A stretch of 64,000 nucleotides of DNA, taken from Solwaraspora sp. WMMD406 (GTDB taxonomy: Bacteria; Actinomycetota; Actinomycetes; Mycobacteriales; Micromonosporaceae). Both the position numbers and the translations under genes were made by a program. The DNA is taken from the NCBI RefSeq assembly GCF_029626025.1, contig NZ_JARUBF010000001.1:1054001-1118000 (forward strand), read 5' to 3'. The notes under the pieces were generated by a model. That model was not told the origin of the DNA. It worked only from the letters and a program-made list of their open reading frames with translations, and searched no databases. Of this stretch, positions 40,608-49,406 are shown in pieces (within the stretch, counting starts at the first letter, position 1; the number at the start of each line of letters is the position of its first letter).

Positions 40608-42511
40608 CCGTCGTCGACTGCACCACCTGCGCCGGCCGGCGGTTCGTCGAGAACGACCGTACCGCCGAGCTTGACACCTGCCCCAAGTGTGGCCAGGCCG
40701 GACAGCTGCGTACCCAGGTGGTGTTGACCGTCGCCAACCTGGACACCGGCGTCGTCGCCTCGGCCGACGTCACGCCCGGCATGATCGGACCCGAGCCGGC
40801 CCCTGGCGGCGGCTGGCGGATCCCGCTCGCGCCGCTCGTCGCCGACCTCGCCACCCAGGCCGGGGTCGCCCCGGCGACGCTGCGCGGCCTCGAACTCGCC
40901 GACCGTCGACCCGGCTCCGACTCCGGCTCCGACTCCGGCTCCGGCTCCGACCGCGCCCTGGCGTTGTCGCTGCCGCCCGACTGGCACCCGGACCTGCCGC
41001 AACCGGAGCGGGCCGCCGGGGAAGCGCAGGCGTCCGCCGCCACCTGGTTCCATGCTTGGCGGGTGTTCCTCGGCCGGACCGAGGCACCCGCCCCGACCAG
41101 CCACGACGAACTGTTGCGCCGGCTGCGCGTCACCGCCGACCAGCTCTGTCTCGACCTGGTGGTGGAAGCCCGCTGGCACGCCGACGCGCCGATCCTCAAC
41201 TGGGACATCCGCTTCGAGACGCCGGGTGCCGGGGTGCCGCACCGCCAACGCGGGTACGCCGACGACCTGCCCACCGCCGTCGACCGTACCTCCATCATGG
41301 ATGCGCTCGGCGGCCTGGCCGACCGGTCGCTGACCGCCCCGGCGCACTACCTGCAGCCCGACCGCCGCTCCCCGCTGCCGCCCGACGACATTGATGTCGA
41401 CCAGCTCGAACGGCGCATCCTGGCAGACTGCGGCGACGGGCCGACAGCGACCGACTCGGGTCGGGGCGACAGCGGCGACGATGAGGCGGCGCCGGCCGGC
41501 GCGCAGGCGATTTGGCGCGACGGTCGCTGGCGGCACACCACGCTGCGGCGCATCCCCGACCCGTGGGCGGCCAGCCTGAAGCGTGCGCCGACGTTGTGCC
41601 GAACCTGGCAGCCGCCGATGCCACCCTGGATCGGCGAACCGATCCCGGGTGTGCCCTGCCACGACTGCTCGGCCACCGGCTGGCGGCATCCGGTGCTCAC
41701 CTGCCGGCGCTGCGGCGGCCACGGCCGGCTCTACCGGGGGGCGGTCGTCACCGTCACCGACCTGCGCGGCCGGGTCGTCCACGCCGACTGGCGACCGACC
41801 GACGACAGCGATGACGACGACACCGCCGTCACGATCGACAAGACGGCGGTACGGCTACCCGAGCGGTTCCGGCTCGCCGCACTGGCCGGCGGATTCGGCG
41901 TACGGCCGGTGGACCTGCTCGACCTCACCGAGGAACAGGTGGTGTCGCGGTATCTGCGCGACGGCGTCGTGCCGATCGTCGCCGGCGGCGAGTCGGCGTC
42001 CGTCCCGGCGTCCGTCCCAGCGTCCGTCCCGGCTACGGCCACGGACCCGATTCGGCGGTACGTGACAGCAGCCGCCGCCGGTCGGCCCGGTGCCCGACTG
42101 TTGGTGCACGCCACCGACTGGTCCGACGTGCCCGACTTTGACGCCTTCGCCAAGCTGGTGCTCGGGCTCGGGCTGGCGGTCCGGGTCACCGCGCGGGACC
42201 TGCGGCACCATGCCGACGATCCGACGATGACCGACGATGTCTGCTGGGAGATCGGCGCGGTGCCGCCGGTGCACCGTGGCGTGCCGCACGCGATCGCCGC
42301 CTGCCTGCGCTACCTGGAGTTGGCGGTGACCGACGCGTTGCCGGTCGAGGCGCACCACCCGGTGCCGGTGCCGCAGCAGCCGGTGCCGCCCGAGCTGCCC
42401 GACCTGGTCGGCCGGCTCGGCGAGCTGGCCGCCACGTACCCGGGGGAGGTGGTCGCCGCCCACCTCGACCACGCCGGCTGCCAACTCTGGGTCGACCCCG
42501 TCCGCCGCTGA
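40604..42511 (+). CDS. Zinc-ribbon protein of unknown function coupled to the DivIVA gene
   Basis: A 635-residue cytoplasmic protein I cannot name. It has two zinc-ribbon-like modules: CTTCAGRRF...TCPKCGQAG at residues 6-32 and a DnaJ-like CHDCSATGWRHPVLTCRRCG at about 353-372, the latter with CxxCxG-type spacing. Both are followed by a similar strand (VVLTVANLDTG / AVVTVTDLRGR), so the protein may consist of two related halves. Low-complexity runs (SDSGSDSGSGSD; ASVPASVPASVP) separate segments. No enzymatic motif is seen. Translational coupling to a DivIVA-domain protein points to the envelope, polarity or spore formation; this is an inference. Confidence 0.75.
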   Translation: MTVVDCTTCAGRRFVENDRTAELDTCPKCGQAGQLRTQVVLTVANLDTGVVASADVTPGMIGPEPAPGGGWRIPLAPLVADLATQAGVAPATLRGLELADRRPGSDSGSDSGSGSDRALALSLPPDWHPDLPQPERAAGEAQASAATWFHAWRVFLGRTEAPAPTSHDELLRRLRVTADQLCLDLVVEARWHADAPILNWDIRFETPGAGVPHRQRGYADDLPTAVDRTSIMDALGGLADRSLTAPAHYLQPDRRSPLPPDDIDVDQLERRILADCGDGPTATDSGRGDSGDDEAAPAGAQAIWRDGRWRHTTLRRIPDPWAASLKRAPTLCRTWQPPMPPWIGEPIPGVPCHDCSATGWRHPVLTCRRCGGHGRLYRGAVVTVTDLRGRVVHADWRPTDDSDDDDTAVTIDKTAVRLPERFRLAALAGGFGVRPVDLLDLTEEQVVSRYLRDGVVPIVAGGESASVPASVPASVPATATDPIRRYVTAAAAGRPGARLLVHATDWSDVPDFDAFAKLVLGLGLAVRVTARDLRHHADDPTMTDDVCWEIGAVPPVHRGVPHAIAACLRYLELAVTDALPVEAHHPVPVPQQPVPPELPDLVGRLGELAATYPGEVVAAHLDHAGCQLWVDPVRR

Positions 42512-42554
42512 CCATGTCCCCGACTGGGACGCAGGCTGGCGGCGAACGGCGGTG

Positions 42555-42601
42555 GATCTAGAAGGATCTGGCCGGTATACCGACCAGAATCCTTCTAGAT
42601 C
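42555..42601. terminator. 47-bp near-perfect palindrome after the zinc-ribbon gene
   Basis: GATCTAGAAGGAT at 42555 pairs with ATCCTTCTAGATC ending at 42601, and the centre GGTATACC is also self-complementary with one mismatch and one extra base between. It begins 43 bases after the stop and is much AT-richer than its surroundings. Likely a terminator or protein-binding palindrome. Confidence 0.65.
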
Positions 42602-42633
42602 ACGATGTCTGAGTGCCCGGACCGGATGGACGT

Positions 42634-42666
42634 CTCCGGCCCAGGACGCATCGCCCTGGGCCGGAG
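42634..42666. terminator. GC-rich hairpin terminator
   Basis: Perfect 12-bp arms CTCCGGCCCAGG / CCTGGGCCGGAG with a nine-base loop, between the convergent zinc-ribbon and LPMO genes. Together with the palindrome just before it, it makes a tandem terminator. Confidence 0.8.
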
Positions 42667-42726
42667 TGGTACGGGTGTGTCCGTGCTGACTGATCAGACT
42701 TCCATCAGGCGTCGATCGAACGTCGA

Positions 42727-43413
42727 TCAGACGAAGTTCACGTCACTGCACCACATGTACGCCTGGTCGAGGTGCGAGGCCTGCCAGATGACGAAAAGGA
42801 CGTGGTGTCCCCGGTAGTTGCCGGAGGTCGAGACGTTGAAACTGATGTTCTGCGACGGTGCGTACCGCCCGGTCGTCGCGACAAGATCGAGGTTTCCCCA
42901 TCCAAGGGTCTGGGTAGCAGGGTTGAACCCGTTCTTGCTCACATAGACCCGGAAGTAGTCCGCACCGTGGCTGGCCTGGTCGTACAGGTGGACGGTGAAG
43001 TTGCGGTTGACGTTGGTCGTCTTCCACGCGCCCGGCCGGTTCAGGCTGTTGTTGCGGGATAGCCCGTTGCTGCAGAGCTGTCCGTCGGGCGTACGGGCCT
43101 GGAACTGTCCACCGAGACCGTCCCGAAGGGCGCTCATCCAGTTCCACATGGTGTCCGGGTTGGCCTGGAAGGCCTGGTAGCACATGGGGTCCTGCTGCTG
43201 CATGGCCGGGTTCATGTGCTGGTGACCCCAGGCCTGCCAGCACTGGTAGGCGCGGCTGGCCGGGTTGATGATCGTCCCGTGGGCCTGGGCCGCGCCGGTG
43301 AACGGCAGCATGCCGGCGACCAGGGCGAACAGCAGGACGAGTGCCCGCAGGGATTGCCGACGGGCCGCTGGCCGGGATCGCCGGCCAGTCTGATCGAGCG
43401 TGGGTGATGGCAC
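42727..43413 (-). CDS. Secreted AA10 lytic polysaccharide monooxygenase
   Basis: A 228-residue preprotein. A signal peptide with a twin-arginine-like RRQSLRAL start ends at AQA, leaving the mature N-terminus HGTIINPASRAYQCWQAWG, where the amino-terminal histidine is half of the copper histidine brace. The second histidine is in YDQASHGADYFRVYV, and the axial phenylalanine is in CSDVNF at the C-terminus. Cysteines pair as in other AA10 enzymes. These enzymes oxidatively cleave chitin or cellulose. No CBM is attached, but a free CBM2 protein is encoded about 5 kb upstream. GTG 43413 follows GGAG by 7 bases; an upstream extension of 30 residues is not signal-like. Confidence 0.93.
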   Translation of the reverse strand: MPSPTLDQTGRRSRPAARRQSLRALVLLFALVAGMLPFTGAAQAHGTIINPASRAYQCWQAWGHQHMNPAMQQQDPMCYQAFQANPDTMWNWMSALRDGLGGQFQARTPDGQLCSNGLSRNNSLNRPGAWKTTNVNRNFTVHLYDQASHGADYFRVYVSKNGFNPATQTLGWGNLDLVATTGRYAPSQNISFNVSTSGNYRGHHVLFVIWQASHLDQAYMWCSDVNFV

Positions 43414-43861
43414 TGTGCGTCTCCGTTCTTCGGCACAAGATCGGTACGGGAGCGCTCCCATTCGAGCATCGCACATATCCGTCAATCCATCAACAGTCGT
43501 CAATTGATATCGCGTGCGGTGAGTTGATCAATGAGTCAGGTTTGAGCGCTTCTCATGATCAGTCGTAGGTAGACGTCGTGCGAATGCGCCACTCAGTGAT
43601 CACGTTCACGATGCCGTACCTGCGGCAGGTGCGACCGCTACCGCGTTGGGCACCCAACAGTGCGGGCCGGGGTCGACCCACGCCCACAAGGGCCTGGCGC
43701 GCTGCTCGCCCCGCGTTGCTGGCCGAGCCTGCCGTCACTCTCCGTGGTTGAAATCTGGGTAGCCAATTTGAAGTCTTCGCCCGCGAACTTCAACTGTCGG
43801 CGACCTGAGGTGGGCTAGGCTTGCGATCGACCCGGAACTTTTGAAGTATCGAGCGATCGGC
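43414..43861. other. Intergenic region with no recognised gene
   Basis: No credible coding frame, RNA gene or strong hairpin was seen. It holds the upstream sequences of the divergent LPMO and Fic genes. TTGATATCG and TTGATCAA AT-rich blocks at about 43,503-43,533 may belong to the LPMO promoter. Confidence 0.5.
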
Positions 43862-45043
43862 ATGAAAACGGTGGACCCTGCGGTGTTCGCATCGTCGCCG
43901 GTCGGGCGGTTGGTCCCGATCAGCGGCCACGACACGCGGTATGGCGAGCCGTACCAACACGTCGCGTTCCTGCCGGATCCCCTGCCGACCCGACTGGAGT
44001 TGACCCAGGAGACCGTGTGGGACGTGACCGCGGCGACCGCGGCCGTCGCCCGGCTCGATCAAGCTGCGATCGGGCTGCCCAACCCGATGCTCCTGGCTCG
44101 ACCGGCGATTCGCCGCGAGGCGGTCAGCACGTCGGCGATCGAAGGCACCTACGCCACCCTCGACGAAGTCCTCGAAGCCGACCTGGTCGACACGCGGGAG
44201 ATCTCACCGGCGGTCGCGGAGGTGACCAACTACGTCCGGGCGGCCGAGCTGGCGTACGAGTGGATCAAGGACCGGCCGATCACCATCGGTATGCTCCGCC
44301 ACCTGCAGAAGGTGCTCGTCACAGGGACCCCAGGTGAGACGGCCGATGCCGGAGACGTACGCACCATCCAGGTCTTTATCGGTCTGCGCGGCGGTCGGGT
44401 GCAGGACGCCCGCTTCGTGCCGCCGCCGCCCGGCGATCAACTCACCGCAGGCTTCGAAGCCTGGCAGTCTTGGATCAACACCACCGGCGACTTTCCACTC
44501 GTCGTCAAGATGGCACTCGGCCACTACCAGTTCGAGACGCTCCATCCGTTCAACGACGGCAACGGGCGGCTCGGTCGACTGGTCTGTGTCCTTCAACTCG
44601 CCAGGCAAGGTGAACTGCGCGTACCGGTCCTGAACCTCTCGCCGTGGCTGGAAGCACGCCGACGGGAATACCAGGATCATCTGCTCCGGGTCAGCATGAC
44701 CGGCGACTTCGATCCCTGGATCCGCTTCTTCGCCGAGGCGGTACGCGCGCAGGCCGTCGCGGCCAACGAGCGCATCGACGCGCTGCTCCACTGGCGAGAC
44801 TCGGCGCTGCGGCGGCTCGACGACGCCAACGTACGCGGCGTCGCCGTCCAGATCGTCGAGAACCTGATCGGCTACCCGATGATCACGCCGACCGCCGCCG
44901 CCCGGATGTACGGCCTGTCGTACCAGGCGGTCAACGCCGCCATCCGACGCCTCGCCGTGTTGGACATCCTGCAGGAGTGGACCGGTCGCCGGTACGCCCG
45001 GCTGTTCGCCGCCCGCGACGTCCTCCGCATCCTCGCCACCTGA
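43862..45043 (+). CDS. Fic family protein (probable AMP transferase)
   Basis: A 393-residue protein with the Fic catalytic motif HPFNDGNGRLGR (about residues 227-238), which transfers AMP from ATP to target hydroxyls. An N-terminal inhibitory helix of the class II type is present as STSAIEGTYA (about 85-94), with the (S/T)xxxEG motif that blocks ATP until displaced. The C-terminal 80 residues form a winged helix (MITPTAAARMYGLSYQAVNA AIRRL), as in many class II Fic regulators. ATG 43862 is preferred over a TTG seven codons upstream. It stands alone, with no antitoxin gene, as expected when the inhibitory helix is internal. The target is unknown. Confidence 0.93.
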   Translation: MKTVDPAVFASSPVGRLVPISGHDTRYGEPYQHVAFLPDPLPTRLELTQETVWDVTAATAAVARLDQAAIGLPNPMLLARPAIRREAVSTSAIEGTYATLDEVLEADLVDTREISPAVAEVTNYVRAAELAYEWIKDRPITIGMLRHLQKVLVTGTPGETADAGDVRTIQVFIGLRGGRVQDARFVPPPPGDQLTAGFEAWQSWINTTGDFPLVVKMALGHYQFETLHPFNDGNGRLGRLVCVLQLARQGELRVPVLNLSPWLEARRREYQDHLLRVSMTGDFDPWIRFFAEAVRAQAVAANERIDALLHWRDSALRRLDDANVRGVAVQIVENLIGYPMITPTAAARMYGLSYQAVNAAIRRLAVLDILQEWTGRRYARLFAARDVLRILAT

Positions 45044-45094
45044 CCGCCGCCAGCGGCCCGCGCACCTCGGGATAGAGCCGGCGGCGTCCCGCCG

Positions 45095-46063
45095 CTACCG
45101 ACGTTCGAGCGCCCGCCGGAACTCGGTCCGATCCACCTGGGGCAGTGCGCCGAACCGACCATGTAGGTAGGCGCTCTCCAGGTTCTGGGACGTGCGGACA
45201 CGTTCGCCGGCGAACTCGGCGAGCGCGCTGAGTCTGGTCGATCCGTCCGGCCGTTTCTCGGTCAGCCAGACCTCGTCGCGATTGAGGTGGTTGAGGAGGC
45301 TGGTGTCATGTGAGGTGAAGATCAATTGAGCGCCGTACGGGTTGATTGTCCGACTACGAAAGACTCGCAGCAGCTCGGCTGACAGTGTCGGGTGCAGCCT
45401 GGCGCTCACCTGGTCGAGGACGACGATCGAACCGCTTTGCAGGGCGGTCAGCACCGGCCCGATCAGAGCGGACCAGACCTTGATCTCCGAGCCAAGCATC
45501 TGGATGCGCAGGATGTCGCTGACGAAAGTTGTCACCAGTGGCTCGTCGAAACGACGTGCGACAGACAGGGCCAAGGTCCGTGCCGTCAGCAGCTTGCGGA
45601 TGCCAGACAGCCCACCCAGTCCACGCTGCAGCTTCAGCTCGGATCCTTCTCGCTCGAAGATGCGGCGGCGCTTCTTCTGCGGGTAGTGGAAGAGGCCTTC
45701 GTACAACACGCTGCGCCGGTCGAGCTCGACGATGTATTCGAAACGGACGTCGTCGACCGTGGTTTCAATGACGAATTCGCTGGACCCGGACGATCCTGTA
45801 GCGAAAGCGAACGGCTCCACCGGGATGTCGTCTTCCCAGAGGCGCACTGAGTCGGCGACGGCATCGCGCAGCCAGGCGAGTGCGCCGACCACGTTGGACT
45901 TGCCGGCGGCGTTCGGCCCGTAGACCGCCGCCAGCGTCAACAGCTCCTCGCCGAGATTAGGGGCAGGCCGAGCTGCTTCCCGATCGTGGTCCACCGCCAC
46001 CATCGACAGCTCGACGCCCTCGGCGATCGAGCGGTGGTTGCTGGCTTCGAACCTGATCAGCAC
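45095..46063 (-). CDS. AAA ATPase (AAA_15/21 type) with degenerate Walker B
   Basis: A 322-residue P-loop protein of the SMC-like/OLD-type ATPase group: LIRFEASNHRSIAEGVELSM at the N-terminus, Walker A YGPNAAGKSNVV (about residues 48-59), and a C-terminal FTSHDTSLL switch histidine. The Walker B region reads SIVVLDQVSARLHPTLS, where DE is expected before a D/SLHP element, so the catalytic glutamate is glutamine. Length is shorter than the usual 400 or more residues, with a reduced coiled-coil insert. Related proteins occur in anti-phage systems such as RloA, AbiL and PARIS AriA, but no nuclease or partner gene is adjacent. GTG start at 46063. Convergent with the Fic gene. Confidence 0.82.
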   Translation of the reverse strand: MLIRFEASNHRSIAEGVELSMVAVDHDREAARPAPNLGEELLTLAAVYGPNAAGKSNVVGALAWLRDAVADSVRLWEDDIPVEPFAFATGSSGSSEFVIETTVDDVRFEYIVELDRRSVLYEGLFHYPQKKRRRIFEREGSELKLQRGLGGLSGIRKLLTARTLALSVARRFDEPLVTTFVSDILRIQMLGSEIKVWSALIGPVLTALQSGSIVVLDQVSARLHPTLSAELLRVFRSRTINPYGAQLIFTSHDTSLLNHLNRDEVWLTEKRPDGSTRLSALAEFAGERVRTSQNLESAYLHGRFGALPQVDRTEFRRALERR

Positions 46064-46147
46064 GTGACCACGCTACCGCTGACTTCGTGGCCGAGGTGGG
46101 TAGCGTACGGCGTCAGGTTCGCCGGTGGGTCGGGCGTACGGCCGGGG

Positions 46148-47314
46148 TCAGGCGGTCTTGCGTTCGGTGGTCTTCTTCGCGGCGGTCTTGCGGGCGGTGG
46201 TCTTCTTCGCGGCGGTCTTGCGGGCGGTGGTCTTCTTCTGCGCGTCGGTCGACTTCCGCGCCTGCCCGGTCTTCTTGGCCGCCGGTTGCTTGCCGTCGTC
46301 GGACGCGGTCTTCTTGGCCGGCGCGTCTTGCTTCGCCGGCGCGGCCTTCTTCGCGGTGGTCTTCTTCTGCGCCGGCTGCCCGGTCTTCTTGGCCGGGGCA
46401 GCCTTCTTCTCGGTTGGAGCCGGGGCGGCGGCCTTGGCGGACTTCGCTGACTTGGCCGAGGTGATCGGGGTCGGCTCGGCCGGCTCCCGGTCGGCGTCGG
46501 CTGCCCGGTGGTCGCCGTCGCCGTCGGCCGACTCGCCACGCGCCACCCGGGCCCGTTCGACCGAGGCGCGCAGCGCGGCCATCAGGTCGACGGCGGCGGC
46601 CGGGGCTTCCTCTTCCTCCTCCGGGGCGACGATTTCCCGGCCTTCGACCTTGGCGTCGATGACCTCCTGCAACGCGGTCCGGTAGTCGTCGGTGTACTCG
46701 TCCGGGGCGAACTCGCCGGCCATCGAGTCGATCAGCGAGGCGGCCATCGCCAACTCGGGCGGGCGGACCTGGATGTCGTCGTCCAGGAAGCCGAACGACG
46801 CCTGCCGGATCTCGTCCGGCCAGAGCATCGTGTTGAGGACCAGCACGTTGTCGCGTACCCGCAGGGTGGCCAGCTGCTCGCGTTGCCGGATGGCGACCTT
46901 GACGATCGCCACCCGGTCCGAGTCGGCCAGGGCGTCGCGCAGCAACACGTACGGCTTGGTGGCCGTGCCTTCCGGCTCCAGGTAGTAGGCCTTGTTGTAG
47001 AGCATCGGGTCGACCTGGTCGGCCGGCACGAACTGCAGCACGTCGATCGCGCGGGAGGTGCTCAGCGGCAGGTCCGCGAAGTCCTCGTCGGTCAGGATCA
47101 CCATCTCGCCGCCGCCGAGGTCGTAGCCCTTGGCGATGTCGTCGTAGCTGACCTCTTCGCCGTCGACCGAGCAGACCCGCTTGTAGCGGATCCGTCCGCC
47201 GTCTTCGCGGTGCACCTGGTGGAACCGGATGTCCTTCTCCTCGGTCGCGGAGTACAGGCGTACCCCGATCGAGACGAGGCCGAACGACACCGCGCCTTTC
47301 CAGATCGCGCGCAT
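46148..47314 (-). CDS. ku: Non-homologous end-joining protein Ku with lysine-rich tail
   Basis: A 388-residue Ku. The core (residues 1-255) begins MRAIWKGAVSFGLVSIGVRL, includes RCxx-like RVCSVDGEEV and the conserved YYLEPEG and LATLRVRDNVLVLNTMLWPD segments, and forms the ring that loads on DNA ends and recruits LigD. From about residue 300 to the end the protein is a lysine/alanine/proline-rich tail (repeats of KKTTARKTAA), resembling histone H1 and the extended Ku tails of actinomycetes, which add DNA binding. Divergent from the LigD ligase gene across 139 bases, a typical NHEJ arrangement. Confidence 0.95.
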   Translation of the reverse strand: MRAIWKGAVSFGLVSIGVRLYSATEEKDIRFHQVHREDGGRIRYKRVCSVDGEEVSYDDIAKGYDLGGGEMVILTDEDFADLPLSTSRAIDVLQFVPADQVDPMLYNKAYYLEPEGTATKPYVLLRDALADSDRVAIVKVAIRQREQLATLRVRDNVLVLNTMLWPDEIRQASFGFLDDDIQVRPPELAMAASLIDSMAGEFAPDEYTDDYRTALQEVIDAKVEGREIVAPEEEEEAPAAAVDLMAALRASVERARVARGESADGDGDHRAADADREPAEPTPITSAKSAKSAKAAAPAPTEKKAAPAKKTGQPAQKKTTAKKAAPAKQDAPAKKTASDDGKQPAAKKTGQARKSTDAQKKTTARKTAAKKTTARKTAAKKTTERKTA

Positions 47315-47453
47315 GGCTGATCCCCTTCACCGCCACCGTCGGCCGCTGACCTGCCCCGCCCTTCCCCAAGGCCAAGATCACCAGATCAGCCGGTGTTGAT
47401 CCAGGATCGCATCCGATGGAACTGAGCGCGACCGGTTCGTTGCGGGTTTTAGA

Positions 47454-48437
47454 GTGGGCGGTGTGCCGGGTGGACCGCTGCGGCCGATGCTCGCGACGAC
47501 CGGGGAGCTGCCCACAGGCCCCGGCTGGCGGTACGAGTTCAAATGGGACGGCGTGCGTGCTTTGGCCGATATCTCCGGTGGCGGTCAGCGGCTCTACGCC
47601 CGCTCCGGATCCGAGATCACCCTCGCCTACCCGGAGCTGGTCGGGCTGCCCCGGACCCTGGACGACGCGCTGCTCGACGGGGAGATGGTGCTGCTCGACG
47701 CAGCCGGCCGGCCGTCGTTCACCGCGCTCGCCGAACGGATGCACGTCCGCGACCCGGTCCGCGCCGCGGCGTTGGCGGCCACCGCCCCCGCCACCTACAT
47801 GATCTTCGACCTGCTGCGGCTGCGCGGTGCCGACCTGACCGGCTGGCCGTACCGGGACCGGCGGCACGCCCTCGAATCCCTCGGCCTGGCCGGCCCGGCG
47901 TGGGCCGTACCGCCGAGTTTCGCCGACGGCCCGGCCACCCGCGACGCCGCCGCCGAACACGGCCTGGAAGGCGTGGTCGCCAAACGGTACGACGCGATCT
48001 ATCGGCCCGGCGCCCGCAGCCTCGACTGGGTCAAGGTCAAAATCGAGCTGACCAGGGATTTCGTGGTCGGTGGTTGGCGGCCCGGTGCCCGCCGGATCGG
48101 TGGCCTGCTGGTCGGGGTGCCGCGCCGCGACCCCGCCACCGGAGCGCCGACCGGCGGCCTGCGATTCACCGGCCGGGTCGGCGGCGGCATCGGGGCCGCC
48201 GCCGAACGCGCCCTGCTGTCGGCGCTGGAACCGCTGCGAACCGACACGTCACCGTTTGGCCCGGCGCTGCCACGCGAGGATGCCCGAGGCGCGATCTGGG
48301 TACGACCCGAGGTGGTGATCGAGGTCAAGTACGGCCAGCAGACCCCGGACGGTCGACTCCGGTTCCCGCGATTCCTGCGGATCCGTCCCGACGTGCTGGC
48401 CACCGACGTCAGCGAGGAGGACGCCGATGCCGGCTGA
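47454..48437 (+). CDS. ATP-dependent DNA ligase, LigD ligase domain as a separate protein
   Basis: A 327-residue ligase. The adenylation motif is YEFKWDGVRALAD (lysine about residue 30), with RSGSE (motif Ia), DGEMVLLD (motif III), EGVVAKR (motif IV) and DWVKVK (motif V) following, then an OB-fold. This is the LigD-type ligase module alone, without the polymerase or 3'-phosphoesterase modules that are fused in mycobacterial LigD. It seals double-strand breaks bound by Ku. It overlaps the polymerase gene by 11 bases. The start is GTG 47454; GTG 47463 is an alternative. Confidence 0.93.
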   Translation: MGGVPGGPLRPMLATTGELPTGPGWRYEFKWDGVRALADISGGGQRLYARSGSEITLAYPELVGLPRTLDDALLDGEMVLLDAAGRPSFTALAERMHVRDPVRAAALAATAPATYMIFDLLRLRGADLTGWPYRDRRHALESLGLAGPAWAVPPSFADGPATRDAAAEHGLEGVVAKRYDAIYRPGARSLDWVKVKIELTRDFVVGGWRPGARRIGGLLVGVPRRDPATGAPTGGLRFTGRVGGGIGAAAERALLSALEPLRTDTSPFGPALPREDARGAIWVRPEVVIEVKYGQQTPDGRLRFPRFLRIRPDVLATDVSEEDADAG

Positions 48438-49401
48438 CAGCGGTCGGAGTGCGGGTGGACGCAAGGCTGGCGGTCCCGGCGGTACGGGCGGGCGGATCAA
48501 GGTCGAGGTGGCCGGCCGTGCCCTTGAGCTATCCAACCTGGACAAGGTGCTCTATCCGGGCGCGGGGTTCACCAAGGGTGAGGTGATCGACTACTACACC
48601 CGGGTCTCCGCCGCCCTGCTGCCGCACCTGGCCGGCCGGGCGCTCACCCGGATCCGCTACCCCAACGGCGTCGACGGGCAGTTCTTCTTCGAGAAGAACG
48701 CCCCGGCCAGCACACCGGACTGGGTCCGTACCGAACGGCTGCCCACTCCCGGCTCGTCCCGAGGCCGCGAGGAGATCGACTTCGTGGTCGCCGACGATCT
48801 GCCCACCCTGGTCTGGCTGGCCAACCTGGCCGCCCTCGAACTGCACACCCCGCAATGGCGGGTCGGCGCCGACCCGGACCTGCTCGTCGTCGACCTCGAC
48901 CCGGGCGCACCCGCCGGCATCGACGAATGCTGCGCCGTGGCGATCATGATCCGTGACCGGTTCGCCGACGACGGCATAGCCTGCTACCCCAAGACCTCCG
49001 GCCGTAAAGGTATGCAGCTCAGCGCCCCGGTAGCGGCCGAACAATCCGCCGACGAGATCTCCGGGTACGTCAAACGGGTCGCCGAGGAGCTGGAACGCCG
49101 CTCGCCGAAGACGATCACCTCGAAGATGGCCAAACGGCTGCGCCCCGGTCGGATCTTCATCGACTGGAGTCAGAACAACGCGGCCAAGACGACGGTCGCG
49201 CCGTACTCGCTGCGGGCCGGCCCGGTGCCCGCCGCCTCGACCCCACTGACCTGGACCGAGGTGGAGGCCGCCGCCGCCGGCGAGCCGGGCGTCGTCCGCC
49301 AGTTCACCGCCGCCGAGGTCCTGGACCGGCTCGACGAGTACGGCGACCTGCTCGCCGACCTGCTGGCGGCCGGTCCCCGGGTGCCCGCCGCAGACCGCTG
49401 A
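48427..49401 (+). CDS. LigD-type NHEJ polymerase/primase domain protein
   Basis: A 324-residue archaeo-eukaryotic primase-type polymerase. Signature segments are LSNLDKVLYPGAGFTKGEVI (about residues 36-55), the catalytic DLDPG (about 157-161, the DxD metal site), KTSGRKGMQLSAP (about 193-205) and IFIDWSQNNAAKTTVAPYSL near the C-terminus with the third acidic residue. It fills gaps during Ku-dependent end joining and prefers ribonucleotides in studied homologues. It overlaps the ligase gene, so the split LigD is made from one transcript. A 20-residue glycine-rich N-terminal extension precedes the domain. Confidence 0.93.
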   Translation: MPADSGRSAGGRKAGGPGGTGGRIKVEVAGRALELSNLDKVLYPGAGFTKGEVIDYYTRVSAALLPHLAGRALTRIRYPNGVDGQFFFEKNAPASTPDWVRTERLPTPGSSRGREEIDFVVADDLPTLVWLANLAALELHTPQWRVGADPDLLVVDLDPGAPAGIDECCAVAIMIRDRFADDGIACYPKTSGRKGMQLSAPVAAEQSADEISGYVKRVAEELERRSPKTITSKMAKRLRPGRIFIDWSQNNAAKTTVAPYSLRAGPVPAASTPLTWTEVEAAAAGEPGVVRQFTAAEVLDRLDEYGDLLADLLAAGPRVPAADR

Positions 49402-49406
49402 CCTGA

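Noticed and set aside
45095-46063. Complete anti-phage system formed by the AAA ATPase and Fic protein
   Set aside because: The genes are convergent, not an operon, and no nuclease or other partner is present; kept only as separate observations.
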